A DNA stretch of 22,122 nucleotides from JBFWML01 sp050251635 (lineage in GTDB: Bacteria; Campylobacterota; Campylobacteria; Campylobacterales; SZUA-545), in contig JBFWML010000036.1 in the NCBI GenBank assembly GCA_050251635.1, positions 1-22,122 on the forward strand, in the 5' to 3' direction. The notes under the pieces are model-generated. The model saw nothing but the letters and a program-made list of their open reading frames with translations. It did no database searches and was not told the DNA's origin. Made by a program: the position numbers and the translations under genes. This document shows positions 7,156 through 16,327 of the stretch, piece after piece; the stretch's first letter is position 1, and every line of letters begins with the position of its first letter.

Positions 7156-7875
7156 ATGGGCCGGATGGTGCAAATAGCAGTCTTTGGGGTGGTGCTTATA
7201 TTGTCGATCGCCGGTTGCGATGATCGTGACTCGGAGCAGGCGGTGGAATACGAGCGGCAGTTGGCGCTTAATGAAAAAAACTACGACAAAGTCCTTAGCA
7301 TGACGGCGGGTTGTGTGGGCGGAACCGACTACGCCTGCTTAATGGATCGCGCAGCGGCCTATGCAGGGAAAGCGGGCTTCACTCTTTCTTCGGTCATTAC
7401 GGGATTGACGGATGACGGCGGTACGGATGAGTTTTATGAGAAGCTGGCAGGAAGCATCTCAAGCAGCTCAACCGCCAGCGACGATTTGAATCGCTCCAAA
7501 GCAACCTATGAGAACATTATCGAGGTTGTCGGCACCAAGGACTTGGTGTGTCAGAAACATAGTTCGGAGTACAACGCTTCGGGCTACTATCAAAAAGCCG
7601 CCTGTTTTCCCCATGGCATGACGGTTATGGCAAGAACGGCCGTGCTTATGGATAAGATGCAAAACGTCGGTGATGACAATGCCACCGATGCGGCAGCTGT
7701 TGCCGATTTGCTCAACAATGACATCGTAACTTTGGTGAATTTATTTGGCGACGGCAGCGCGGAAACAGTAAGTGCGGTGAATGAGATCAAGGATGAAATA
7801 TGCATAGCTGCGGCGCAGCCGGCCGGGTGTGTCTTGACGGGTCCTTATGTTGAAGCCTATCTGGCAACCCACTAA
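7156..7875 (+). CDS. Putative lipoprotein, function unknown
   Basis: I do not recognise this 239-residue protein. From ATG 7156 (AAGGAG at 7143-7148, 7 bases away) it begins with a hydrophobic segment and the lipobox SIAGC, so Cys21 is probably lipidated. The next residues are Asp22-Asp23; Asp at +2 favours retention in the inner membrane in E. coli, but that rule may not hold here. The mature part is acidic and probably helical, with six further cysteines (GCVGG, YACL, VCQK, ACFP, ICIA, GCVL) that could form three periplasmic disulfides. The frame extends to a TTG at 7135, but the lipoprotein signal and the ribosome site favour 7156. Codons look less GC-biased than in the neighbours. It ends 11 bases before the beta-barrel gene, so the two probably form a unit. 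Confidence 0.75.
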   Translation: MGRMVQIAVFGVVLILSIAGCDDRDSEQAVEYERQLALNEKNYDKVLSMTAGCVGGTDYACLMDRAAAYAGKAGFTLSSVITGLTDDGGTDEFYEKLAGSISSSSTASDDLNRSKATYENIIEVVGTKDLVCQKHSSEYNASGYYQKAACFPHGMTVMARTAVLMDKMQNVGDDNATDAAAVADLLNNDIVTLVNLFGDGSAETVSAVNEIKDEICIAAAQPAGCVLTGPYVEAYLATH

Positions 7876-7886
7876 GAAAGGCGAGT

Positions 7887-9014
7887 GTGAAATCTAGACG
7901 TTTATTGGCGCTTGCGATCGGCTCGAGCCTTTTTGCGGCTTCGGCCTGTGCGGTTAACTATGAATACACTCAGCTCCACCGGGATCCAAGGGTTATGGGC
8001 GCCGGCGGTGCCAACGTGGCCAGCGGCGGTAGCTTTAGCGCAATTTTTTCCAACCCTGCCGGACTTGCCAGAATTCCCGCGCAGTATGGATGGGAGTTTC
8101 AAGCGCTCAATCTGTCAGGCGCTTTCAATGACGATGTCAATGATCTTTCCGACATTATGGACGCTGCGGACGAGAGTGAGGCGGCTTTAAGCGCTGTGCT
8201 GGATGATATGGTGGGTACCCGTATTCACCTTGGAGTCAGCGCCGTACCCTTTAGTATGGCTAAAAAGTTCAAGAAATATGCCTTTGGCGCAGGCGTTGTC
8301 ACATCGGTAAACGGTGGTGTGGCGGTGCATCAGGGCTTTGGCAGCCAGGGGATGCTGGAGATCAACACGCTGGCAACTGCCGGTGCAGCCTTTGGCCTTG
8401 CCCACGACATCAACGGCTTGAAGATTGGAAGGTATGTTCTCAATAGGCTCTCTGTGGGCTATGGCGCAAAAGCGATGGGCTACGGCGCGCTTTCCAAGAC
8501 CTTTAGCGCGGCTGAGCTTGCCGATGAGAACTTTGAGATGGACGACGAGCTGAAAGAGGGCGCTTCGGTTGTGGCCGATCTGGGCATGATTTACAACGTG
8601 ACGCCCCGCTTCACGGTTGGCGCAAGCGCACTGAATATCGGCGGTATCGGTGAGGGGGATATGGAGATTCCCATGACAATCAACGCAGGTGTGGCATATA
8701 CCTACGAGGTTGAGAAGCGGGTTTTCTTTAAACGTGTGCGTTTGTCGGCTGACTACATTGATATCGCTCAAGGCTATGAAGATGAGAGTTTTATCAAGCG
8801 CACCCGCTTAGGAGCTGATTTGAATATCTGGGATGGATGGGCATCCAGCTTTGCGCTGCAGACAGGTATTTATCAGGGAGAGTTTACCGCCGGGCTCAGC
8901 CTCCGGCTTGCCGTTTTAGAGCTTGCAGTGGCTACCTATGCCGAAGAGATGGGCGCCTATGGCGGTCAAGACCCCGATCGCCGCACGGTTGCGAGTTTCG
9001 GGATCAACTGGTAA
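7887..9014 (+). CDS. TraF-like/FadL-like outer-membrane beta-barrel protein
   Basis: The 375-residue product has a signal peptide (MKSRRLLALAIGSSLFAASACA) and then a stretch typical of FadL/PorV/TraF_2-type barrels: MGAGGANVASGGSFSAIFSN followed by PAGLA. The remainder alternates short amphipathic strands with Gly-rich turns, and it ends in an aromatic beta-signal (VASFGINW), as Bam substrates do. Databases often label this family conjugal transfer protein TraF, but nothing here indicates conjugation. The family is better read as an outer-membrane protein of unknown cargo. GTG 7887 follows AAAGG (7877-7881) by five bases. It is the second gene of a pair with the lipoprotein upstream, which could be a periplasmic partner (inference). 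A hairpin follows near 9027-9049. Confidence 0.82.
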   Translation: MKSRRLLALAIGSSLFAASACAVNYEYTQLHRDPRVMGAGGANVASGGSFSAIFSNPAGLARIPAQYGWEFQALNLSGAFNDDVNDLSDIMDAADESEAALSAVLDDMVGTRIHLGVSAVPFSMAKKFKKYAFGAGVVTSVNGGVAVHQGFGSQGMLEINTLATAGAAFGLAHDINGLKIGRYVLNRLSVGYGAKAMGYGALSKTFSAAELADENFEMDDELKEGASVVADLGMIYNVTPRFTVGASALNIGGIGEGDMEIPMTINAGVAYTYEVEKRVFFKRVRLSADYIDIAQGYEDESFIKRTRLGADLNIWDGWASSFALQTGIYQGEFTAGLSLRLAVLELAVATYAEEMGAYGGQDPDRRTVASFGINW

Positions 9015-9026
9015 TCTGAAGGCTTT

Positions 9027-9049
9027 GGGGCTTAAGGCCCTAAAGCCCC
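9027..9049. terminator. Hairpin between the convergent barrel gene and recO
   Basis: GGGGCTT (9027-9033) pairs with AAGCCCC (9043-9049) across a 9-base loop. It lies just after the barrel-gene stop and overlaps the recO stop codon, so it could end transcripts from both sides. Neither side has a good run of T, so a classic intrinsic terminator is not proven. Confidence 0.4.
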
Positions 9050-9657
9050 TCCTCTAAAATCCGCCACAGTTTTTCGGTTTCATGATCTTCAAAAAGCAGC
9101 GACTCCCCCGTTTCAAATAGCCTGATAACCTTTTTGGCATCGAAGCCTTCGGCATAGACGCACTCGGCGTGTACGGGCATAAAAGCGCGGGTGAGGGCGA
9201 TTTGACGGGAGTCAACAGGCCGATCGCAGACAAGGCAGCGCATATCCCGGTGTAGCCGGCCTTCATATTCAAAAAGCGCCACCGACGCCTCGATCAGGGC
9301 GCGCTTGGCGGACTGTTTTTCTAAAAGCGACGCCGTGCGATCGAGCAGCCGGTAATAAAACCCGTCGAGGGTTTCCGCGCCCCTTAGGTGTGCATGCAGC
9401 AGCTGGGAAAACTGTTGCCAGGCCCGCACTTTGGCGGCGTCAAAGAGCCATGAGAAGCCCAGATGGGAAACCTGTCGGAGCCGGGGCAGAAAGAAGGGAT
9501 CGTTTTCGGCGACAAAGTCGATTTTGTGGCCCAGTTGCAACGGGCTGTGGCGTACGCCGTAGAAGCGGTAGAGTTCCATAACCCGTTCGGGAGTCAATAC
9601 GGAAAGAATCAGGTCTTCGTCGCGATGCTTGCGGACACCCAGGATAAAGCCTCGCAT
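9040..9657 (-). CDS. recO: Recombination protein RecO (short Campylobacterota type)
   Basis: RecO helps load RecA on SSB-coated DNA with RecR during gap repair. The 205-residue protein matches the short divergent form from this phylum that I recall: an N-terminal MRGFILGVRKHRDEDLILSV, an OB-fold-like region with LYRFYGVRHSPLQLGHKIDF, then LPRLRQVSHLGFSWLF and a helical C-terminal half. A cysteine pair CLVC near residue 140 and a later HAEC may be a remnant of the RecO zinc site; canonical zinc-binding forms have four cysteines. No signal or membrane segment is present. The gene stands alone on the minus strand, divergent from gltB by 90 bases. A purine patch AGAGGG precedes the ATG with short spacing. 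The family is divergent, so a profile search would be worth having. Confidence 0.85.
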   Translation of the reverse strand: MRGFILGVRKHRDEDLILSVLTPERVMELYRFYGVRHSPLQLGHKIDFVAENDPFFLPRLRQVSHLGFSWLFDAAKVRAWQQFSQLLHAHLRGAETLDGFYYRLLDRTASLLEKQSAKRALIEASVALFEYEGRLHRDMRCLVCDRPVDSRQIALTRAFMPVHAECVYAEGFDAKKVIRLFETGESLLFEDHETEKLWRILEEGL

Positions 9658-9674
9658 TACCCTCTGTTAATCCG

Positions 9675-9688
9675 TTTTTGGCTATGAT
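9675..9688 (+). promoter_or_regulatory. Candidate promoter of gltB
   Basis: A run of five T (9675-9679) leads into GGC and the -10 box TATGAT (9683-9688), within the 90-base gap between recO and gltB. A T-rich stretch before the -10, with no fixed -35, is the usual vegetative promoter form in Campylobacterota. A start near 9695 leaves a leader of about 50 bases. AAAAGG (9736-9741) is the likely gltB ribosome site. Confidence 0.45.
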
Positions 9689-9747
9689 CGCAACCCAACT
9701 TTAGACCTTCCTTAATCTGTTAGGCGCACTATAGCAAAAGGCTGCGA

Positions 9748-12700
9748 ATGGATCGATTAACCCACACATTGCAAAATCGCGAAAGCTACGGCAATCTTCT
9801 TCAAGAACGCGACAACTGCGGCTTTGGCCTTCTGGCCAATATCAAAAACGCCCCCTCCCACCAAATCACACAGGATGCCATTACCGCCCTTAGCCGCATG
9901 ATTCACCGCGGTGCGATCGCCGCCGACGGAAAAAGCGGCGACGGCAGCGGTCTGCTCTTTTCCATGCCCGATCGCTTTATGAAAAAAACCGCCGCCAAGC
10001 TGGGCGTCGATCTGCCTGCGCGTTATGCGGTGGGGATGTTTTTTCTAACCGACAAGGCTCAAAAAGAGACGATCGCCGAACTGTGCGAGAAAAACGACCT
10101 CAAAGCCGTGCTCTTCCGCGACGTGCCGGTCAACACCGATGCGCTCGGCGAGCTGGCGCTCAAAACGCTACCGATGATCGTTCAGGCGTTTGTGATTCCC
10201 GGATCGCTGATTGCCACCAAGCGTTTTGAGGCGCTGCTTTACCTGACGCGCAAAGAGATTGAGCACCATTTCCGTAAGGTATCCGACTTTTACATCCCTT
10301 CTTTTAGCAGCCAGACCCTGTGCTATAAGGGTTTGGTGATGCCGACGCATATTGAAGAGTTCTATGAAGATTTGCAGGATGAGGATTTTGCCGTCAGCTT
10401 CGCGCTCTTTCACCAGCGTTTTTCCACCAACACGCTGCCGCGCTGGTCGCTGGCTCAGCCTTTCCGCGCCATTGCCCACAACGGCGAGATCAACTCCGTC
10501 GAGGCCAACCGCTACAATGTGGCAATGAAGAGCGCCGTCTTCAAAAGCGGCGTCTATACCGACGAAGAGCTGGCCCGCATTCTGCCCATTTTGCAAGAAA
10601 ACGTCAGCGACAGCGCCAGCTTGGACAATATGCTCGAATTTATGCTGGTCAACGGCGCCGACTTTTTCAAGGCCGCCCGCAGCCTGATCCCCGCGCCCTG
10701 GCAGAACGCGCCGCACATGGATCCCAAACTGCGCGCCTTTTACGAATACACCTCCACCTGCCACGAAGCATGGGACGGTCCGGCGGCGGTGAGCATGACC
10801 GACGGCCGCTATATCGGTTGCGTGCTGGACAGAAACGGTCTGCGCCCGGCCAAGTACATCATCACCACCGACGATCGCATTTTGATCTCCAGCGAATACG
10901 GTGTGCTCGATTTTGAACCGCACCAGATCAAAGAGCGCGGACGGCTCCAAAGCGGCCAGATGATCGCCGTTGACCTCAAGTTCGGCCGCATCCTTAAACA
11001 CGACGAAATTAACACCTACCTCAAAGAGTCGCTCCCCTACACCGAGTGGCTCAACGCCAAGATGCACTACCTGCAGGAGTTTATCGACACCCAGTTTGCG
11101 CATCCGGTCAGCGTGGGCGATAAACTCGTCCCTTTCCAGCGTTACCACAACATCACCAACGAGGTGATCGAGCTGGTCATCAAACCGATGATGGAGAGCG
11201 GCAAGGAGGCGACCGGATCGATGGGTGACGATACGCCCACGGCAGCCTTCAGCGACGTGCAGCGCCCCTTTAGCGACTTTTTCCGCCAGCGTTTTGCGCA
11301 GGTGACCAACCCGCCCATCGACCCGCTGCGCGAAAAGGTGGTGATGTCCACCAACACCGGTTTTGGCGAGATGCAGAATATTCTGGATGAAGACCCCATC
11401 CACGCCAAGCGGCTCAAGGCCGACTCCCCGGTGCTTTCCACCGAAAAACTCGATGTGCTCATCGCCTTTGGCGACGAAACCAAGCCCACCTTCGATCCGG
11501 CCTTTAAAAACCGCACCTTTTCAACCGTTTACGAAGGCAACCTCAAAACCGCGCTGGCCGAACTGGCCGAAACGGTTTGCGGCGCGGTGATCGGCGAGGG
11601 CGTGCGCGTGGTGCTGCTGGACGACCGCGACCTTGACGGCAAGACGCTGGCGATTCCGATGGCGATGGCGGTGGGCTACCTTAACCGCGTGCTGCTGGAA
11701 AAGAAGCTGCGCCATCTGGTTTCGATGGTGTGCGTCAGCGGCGAAATTCTCGACTCCCACGCGGCGGCAGTGCTGTTGGCCTTTGGTGCCAGTGCCATGT
11801 ATCCCTATCTGCTTTATGCAACCGTCAGCAATATTGGAGAACGGGCCAACAAACCCCAGGCGGAGATCAAAAACGATCTGCGCAACGCCCAAAACGCCAT
11901 GAAGGCGGGCCTGTTAAAGATTCTTTCTAAAATGGGCATCAGCACCGTGGCGAGTTACCGCAACTCGGCGCTTTTTGACGTGATCGGCCTGTCTAAAGAG
12001 ATGATCGACGCCTGCTTCCACGGTGCGGCCCATCACCTGCCCGGCTTGGGTTTTGAGGCGATCGAGGCGCGGCTTAAGGCCGCCCGCGACAACGCCTTTG
12101 CCCACAAGATTCAGCGCCTCTATCCGCTGGAGATCGGCGGATTGTACAAGTATCTCGAAAACAATGAGTACCACGACTTTTCGCCCTCGGTGATTAACGC
12201 AATCCACCAGCTTTCCATCAGCGGCGACAAAAACGATTACAACGCCTTTAAGACCTTGATCGAAAAACGCGGCGAACGGTTTATCCGCGACTTTTTGCAG
12301 GTTAAGTCCGATCGCAAGCCGATCAAGCTCGACGAGGTCGAACCCAAAGAGGCGATTATCCGCCGCATCACCTCGGCGGCCATGTCGATCGGCTCGATCT
12401 CCCAAGAGGTGCACGAGGCGATCGCCGAGGCGCTTAACCGCCTGGGCGGCATGTCCAACTCCGGCGAAGGCGGCGAAGACGAAGCGCGCTTCGGCACGCT
12501 GAAGGTCAGCAAGGTGAAACAGGTCGCTTCGGGCCGCTTTGGCGTCACCCCGGCCTATCTGCGCAACGCCGAGGAGATTCAGATTAAACTCGCCCAGGGC
12601 GCAAAACCGGGCGAGGGCGGTCAGTTGCCGGGCTACAAGGTTTCGCCGTACATTGCGAAACTGCGCTTCACCGTGCCGGGTGTCACGCTTATTAGCCCGC

Positions 12701-14199
12701 CGCCGCACCACGATATTTATTCCATCGAAGACTTAGCGCAGCTTATTTTTGACCTTAAGCAGATCAACCCCAAAGCCCGAATCAGCGTTAAGCTGGTGTC
12801 CGTGGGCGGCGTGGGAACGATCGCTGCGGGCGTGGCCAAAGCCTATGCCGACAAGATCATCATCTCCGGCGCCGACGGCGGCACGGGCGCGGCGCAACTC
12901 AACTCCATCAAGTTCGCGGGCAACCCGTGGGAGCTGGGTCTGGCCGAAGCCCACGACGCGCTTAAGGCCAACCACCTGCGCGACTTTGTCGAGCTGCAGA
13001 CCGACGGCGGTTTGAAGGTGGGCCAGGACATTATCAAGGCTGCCCTGATCGGCGCGGAAAGCTACGGCTTCGGTACTGCGATGCTGGCGACCTTGGGCTG
13101 CAAAATGCTGCGGGTTTGCCACCTTAACCGCTGCACGGTGGGCGTTGCCACCCAAGACCCCGTTTTGCGCGAACACTATGTGGGCACCGTCGATCGGCTG
13201 ATGAACTACCTGACCCTGCTGGCCGAGGATGTGCGCGAACAGTTGGCGGCCATGGGTTATAGGAGCCTCAACGACATTATCGGACGGCGCGAGCTGCTGG
13301 CGGTTTCCGGTTCCGCCAAGGCGAAGCAGTTTGACTTCTCCGCGCTGCTTCGCCGTATTGACGGGCCGAATATCTGCCGGGGCGAAAGCAATGCGCCCTT
13401 TGATGACAACGCCTACGAAAAAGAGATTCTCAAGGCGGTTTACCCCAGCATCAAAAACCCCGCCGAAAAAACCGTCGAAGCCCGCCAGGTAGCCAACACC
13501 AACCGCAGCGTCGGCACGCTGATCAGCGGCGAAATCGCCCAGTTTTACGGCGATAAGGGGCTGCCCGAAGGAACCATCACCCTCAAGCTCAAGGGTGTGG
13601 CCGGACAGTCGCTGGGCGCGTTTCTTTCGCCCGGCGTGAACATTGAGGTTAAAGGCGTCGCCAACGACTATGTGGGCAAAGGGATGCACGGCGGCAAGAT
13701 CGTCGTGGTTCCGGCGGTGCAGGGCGAACAGTTCTCCGCCGCGGGCAACACCTGCCTCTACGGCGCAACCGGCGGCAAGCTCTATGTGGCCGGAACCGTG
13801 GGCGAACGCTTCGCGGTGCGCAACTCCGGTGCGGTTGCGGTGGTCGAAGGCACGGGCGATCACGCCTGCGAATATATGACCGGCGGCGCGGCAGTGATTT
13901 TGGGTGACACGGGCGTGAACTTCGGCGCGGGGATGACCGGCGGCGTGGCCTTTGTGTATGACCGCCACTCCAAGTTCATCGATCGGATGAACCAGGAGAT
14001 GATCAAAGCCGTGCGCATCGACACCTACGACGAGGATGAAGGCAAACAGTATCTGAAAAAGCTGATCAAGAGTTTTTATAACGACACGGGCAGCCAGAAG
14101 GCCAAATACCTGCTGGACAACTTCCGGCAGGAGCTGATCTACTTCTGGATGGTCAGCCCCAAAAATATGAAGGTGACCTTCCCCTTCGAGGCGGACTAA
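9748..14199 (+). CDS. gltB: Glutamate synthase large (alpha) subunit GltB
   Basis: GltB takes the amide of glutamine and, with electrons from GltD, makes glutamate from 2-oxoglutarate. The 1483-residue length is normal. A short propeptide precedes the N-terminal nucleophile Cys24 (DNCGFGLLA), which starts the class II glutaminase domain (to about 430). A central domain follows. The FMN synthase domain (about 800-1200) shows GEGGEDEARFG and ISGADGGTGAAQ. The 3Fe-4S cysteines are Cys1118, Cys1124 and Cys1129 in GCKMLRVCHLNRC. The C-terminal right-handed beta-helix has MHGGKIVVVP and MTGGVAFVYD. No frameshift or missing key residue was found. It begins after a candidate promoter and ends nine bases before gltD, whose ribosome site AAGGAG overlaps its stop. 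Confidence 0.98.
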   Translation: MDRLTHTLQNRESYGNLLQERDNCGFGLLANIKNAPSHQITQDAITALSRMIHRGAIAADGKSGDGSGLLFSMPDRFMKKTAAKLGVDLPARYAVGMFFLTDKAQKETIAELCEKNDLKAVLFRDVPVNTDALGELALKTLPMIVQAFVIPGSLIATKRFEALLYLTRKEIEHHFRKVSDFYIPSFSSQTLCYKGLVMPTHIEEFYEDLQDEDFAVSFALFHQRFSTNTLPRWSLAQPFRAIAHNGEINSVEANRYNVAMKSAVFKSGVYTDEELARILPILQENVSDSASLDNMLEFMLVNGADFFKAARSLIPAPWQNAPHMDPKLRAFYEYTSTCHEAWDGPAAVSMTDGRYIGCVLDRNGLRPAKYIITTDDRILISSEYGVLDFEPHQIKERGRLQSGQMIAVDLKFGRILKHDEINTYLKESLPYTEWLNAKMHYLQEFIDTQFAHPVSVGDKLVPFQRYHNITNEVIELVIKPMMESGKEATGSMGDDTPTAAFSDVQRPFSDFFRQRFAQVTNPPIDPLREKVVMSTNTGFGEMQNILDEDPIHAKRLKADSPVLSTEKLDVLIAFGDETKPTFDPAFKNRTFSTVYEGNLKTALAELAETVCGAVIGEGVRVVLLDDRDLDGKTLAIPMAMAVGYLNRVLLEKKLRHLVSMVCVSGEILDSHAAAVLLAFGASAMYPYLLYATVSNIGERANKPQAEIKNDLRNAQNAMKAGLLKILSKMGISTVASYRNSALFDVIGLSKEMIDACFHGAAHHLPGLGFEAIEARLKAARDNAFAHKIQRLYPLEIGGLYKYLENNEYHDFSPSVINAIHQLSISGDKNDYNAFKTLIEKRGERFIRDFLQVKSDRKPIKLDEVEPKEAIIRRITSAAMSIGSISQEVHEAIAEALNRLGGMSNSGEGGEDEARFGTLKVSKVKQVASGRFGVTPAYLRNAEEIQIKLAQGAKPGEGGQLPGYKVSPYIAKLRFTVPGVTLISPPPHHDIYSIEDLAQLIFDLKQINPKARISVKLVSVGGVGTIAAGVAKAYADKIIISGADGGTGAAQLNSIKFAGNPWELGLAEAHDALKANHLRDFVELQTDGGLKVGQDIIKAALIGAESYGFGTAMLATLGCKMLRVCHLNRCTVGVATQDPVLREHYVGTVDRLMNYLTLLAEDVREQLAAMGYRSLNDIIGRRELLAVSGSAKAKQFDFSALLRRIDGPNICRGESNAPFDDNAYEKEILKAVYPSIKNPAEKTVEARQVANTNRSVGTLISGEIAQFYGDKGLPEGTITLKLKGVAGQSLGAFLSPGVNIEVKGVANDYVGKGMHGGKIVVVPAVQGEQFSAAGNTCLYGATGGKLYVAGTVGERFAVRNSGAVAVVEGTGDHACEYMTGGAAVILGDTGVNFGAGMTGGVAFVYDRHSKFIDRMNQEMIKAVRIDTYDEDEGKQYLKKLIKSFYNDTGSQKAKYLLDNFRQELIYFWMVSPKNMKVTFPFEAD

Positions 14200-14208
14200 G
14201 GAGAAAAG

Positions 14209-15588
14209 ATGCAAAACTTTACAAAAATCGAACGCCTCACTCCGGCCAAAACCGATGTGCTGGCCCGTCTGAAAAACTTTAACGAAACCTACACCGTGTT
14301 CGATGCGCCCAAGGCGGGTGCGCAGGCGGAACGCTGTGTTCAGTGTGGCGATCCCTACTGCGCCTCCTGCGGTTGTCCGCTCAATAACTACATTCCCCAT
14401 TGGCTCAAAACCCTTGCGGAAAACGATCTGCAGCTGGCCTTTAAGCTGAGTAACGAAAGTTCGCCGTTCCCGGAAATTCTGGGCCGCATCTGCCCGCACG
14501 ATCGCCTGTGTGAAGGGGCTTGTACGCTGGGGGTGGACGGCTACGGTTCGGTGGCGATCGGCCCCGTTGAAACCGCCATTACCGAAGCGGCCTTCGCGGC
14601 GGGCCTGAGCATTCCCTTCCCCAAGCCGACCACCGGAAAACGGGTGGCGGTGGTGGGTTCCGGCCCCGCATCGCTTTCCTGCGCAACCTTTTTGATGCGT
14701 GCGGGCATCGAAGTGGAGATGTTCGAAAAGGCCAGCCGCCCCGGCGGTCTTTTGACCTACGGCATTCCCGGCTTCAAGCTGGACAAGCGCACGGTGGCAC
14801 GCCGCTTTGAGATGCTTCAGACGGCGGGTCTCAAGCTGCATTTGGGTGTCGAAGTCGGCAAACAGGCGGCCTTTGAAGATCTGCAAAAGCAGTTTGATGC
14901 CGTGTTTGTCGGCGTGGGCGCGATGCAGCCCTCCAAGGCCGGCGTCGAGGGCGAGGAGGCTCGGGGGGTCTTTTTCGCCATGGACTTTTTGACCGCCATT
15001 CAAAAAAAGCTCTTTGACGAGGGCGAGGATGCGCGCTTTGATTTTAAAGAAAAGCGTATCGTGGTCATCGGCGGCGGCGATACCGCCATGGACTGCGTTC
15101 GCACCGCTATCCGCCTGGGGGCCAAAAAGGTCACCTGTGTCTACCGCCGCGATGAGGCGGGTATGCCCGGCAGCAAAAAAGAGTACCTAAACGCGGGCGA
15201 GGAGGGGGGTGAGTTCCTCTTTAACCACGCGCCGCTGAAAATGGTTGTTGCGGACGGACAGGTTTACGGTATTGAGTTGGTGCAGACGCGCATCGAAGCG
15301 GGCGAGGGGCGCGGCAAGCTGGTCAATATTCCCGGCACCGAAACCACGCTGGAAGCCGATGCGGTTATTTTGGCGCTGGGCTTTAGCCATCAGCCGATGC
15401 CCTGGCTGCAGAAGGCGGGGGTCAAGCTTAACCGGTGGGGCGGCGTTGAAACGGAGCCCACCGGACGCTGTGCAGAGAGCAATGTCTATGCCGGCGGCGA
15501 CTGCGTTCGCGGGGCCGATCTGGCCGTGACGGCAGCGCGCGACGGCAAAAATGCCGCCCTGGCTATGATCGACGCTTTACTGGCTTGA
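14209..15588 (+). CDS. gltD: Glutamate synthase small (beta) subunit GltD
   Basis: GltD is the FAD/NADPH-dependent partner that feeds electrons to GltB. The 459-residue product opens with the cysteine-rich 4Fe-4S domain: Cys43 and Cys46 in RCVQCGDPYC, then Cys51, Cys54 and Cys56, and a second group Cys95, Cys101 and Cys105 in CPHDRLCEGAC. The FAD Rossmann motif VAVVGSGPASLS has its glycines at 150 and 152. The NADPH Rossmann motif IVVIGGGDTAMDC is near 285-297. The end has the usual NVYAGGDCVRGADLAVTA. AAGGAG (14198-14203) lies five bases before ATG 14209. It follows gltB directly in the common gltBD order and is followed after one base by the phosphatase gene, suggesting a longer transcript. 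Confidence 0.97.
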   Translation: MQNFTKIERLTPAKTDVLARLKNFNETYTVFDAPKAGAQAERCVQCGDPYCASCGCPLNNYIPHWLKTLAENDLQLAFKLSNESSPFPEILGRICPHDRLCEGACTLGVDGYGSVAIGPVETAITEAAFAAGLSIPFPKPTTGKRVAVVGSGPASLSCATFLMRAGIEVEMFEKASRPGGLLTYGIPGFKLDKRTVARRFEMLQTAGLKLHLGVEVGKQAAFEDLQKQFDAVFVGVGAMQPSKAGVEGEEARGVFFAMDFLTAIQKKLFDEGEDARFDFKEKRIVVIGGGDTAMDCVRTAIRLGAKKVTCVYRRDEAGMPGSKKEYLNAGEEGGEFLFNHAPLKMVVADGQVYGIELVQTRIEAGEGRGKLVNIPGTETTLEADAVILALGFSHQPMPWLQKAGVKLNRWGGVETEPTGRCAESNVYAGGDCVRGADLAVTAARDGKNAALAMIDALLA

Positions 15589-15589
15589 G

Positions 15590-16327
15590 ATGGACTTTCA
15601 AAGGGCTGTCTTAAGGGCCAACAAAGAGATCTACGCGCTTCTTCAAGGGGGGCTTGACGCCTCCTTTTACCGCCCTGCCAAAGAGGGCAAAGAGGGTATC
15701 GGTTTTGGCGGCGATCAGAGCCTCAAGATCGATCTAAGCGCCGAGAGTATCTTCATCCGCCATCTCAGCCCCTTTGGCCGCATCAACTCCGAAGAGTGCG
15801 GCGAGGTGGGGGAGGGCGATGACGAGATTGTGATCGACCCCATTGACGGCAGCTCCAATATCGCTTCGGGCTTTCCCTATTTCGGCACCTCGGTTTCGCT
15901 CAAAAAGAACGGGCGCGCCGCCGTTTCGGTCGTCTGCAATCTCGCCAACGCCGACTGCTTTGTCCGCAATGGCGACACACTCTTTAAGACCAGCCTTCAA
16001 AGGGAGGGAACGCTGCCCCTTGATGCCGGATATACGCCCAATATCGGGCTTTTTGAGAAGGCCTACTCCAACCCCGACGTGGTGAGCGGCCTCAAGGGTC
16101 TTGGGCTTAAGTTTCGCAGTCCGGGGGCGGTCGCGCTCTCTTTGGCCTATGCCCATACGGTGCAATTTGTCCTGTTTGTAGGGCCGTACCGCGAGTATGA
16201 TATAATCGCCGGTTTGCATTTGTGCGGCGATCTGCATACCCATGTGGATGAAAACGTCATTCTGGTCAGTCGTGACCGGAGGATTTTTGAAGCCATCAAA
16301 GAACTTTTCGGTGAAAGCTACGCATGA
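15590..16327 (+). CDS. Inositol-monophosphatase-family phosphatase
   Basis: This 245-residue cytoplasmic protein is a Mg-dependent, Li-sensitive-type phosphatase. Visible metal-site motifs are SEECGEVG (Glu68-Glu69), DPIDGSSN (Asp83, Ile85, Asp86) and EYDIIAG with Asp204, standing where IMPases have WDxAAG. DPIDGSSN is intermediate between IMPase (DPIDGTxN) and class I fructose-1,6-bisphosphatase (DPLDGSSN), so the substrate may be a sugar phosphate, inositol phosphate or PAP; the sequence does not decide. ATG 15590 follows the gltD stop by one base, and its own TGA overlaps the accD start (ATGA), so it is coupled on both sides. Its coding sequence holds an exact TATAAT (16201-16206) that could feed accD. 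Confidence 0.87.
   Translation: MDFQRAVLRANKEIYALLQGGLDASFYRPAKEGKEGIGFGGDQSLKIDLSAESIFIRHLSPFGRINSEECGEVGEGDDEIVIDPIDGSSNIASGFPYFGTSVSLKKNGRAAVSVVCNLANADCFVRNGDTLFKTSLQREGTLPLDAGYTPNIGLFEKAYSNPDVVSGLKGLGLKFRSPGAVALSLAYAHTVQFVLFVGPYREYDIIAGLHLCGDLHTHVDENVILVSRDRRIFEAIKELFGESYA
16201..16206 (+). promoter_or_regulatory. Possible internal -10 box upstream of accD
   Basis: An exact TATAAT lies inside the phosphatase gene, about 120 bases before accD. It arises because Ile205 uses ATA, a codon that appears uncommon in this GC-rich window. No clear -35 is seen, so this is only suggestive. Confidence 0.2.

Noticed and set aside
7887..9014. Evidence of a conjugative element from the TraF label
   Set aside because: No other transfer gene, relaxase, integrase or repeat is present. 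The family is an outer-membrane barrel often misnamed TraF.
12733..15003. 756-codon minus-strand open frame across gltB and gltD
   Set aside because: It spans two unmistakable plus-strand genes. High GC content produces long antisense frames, and the translation resembles no protein.
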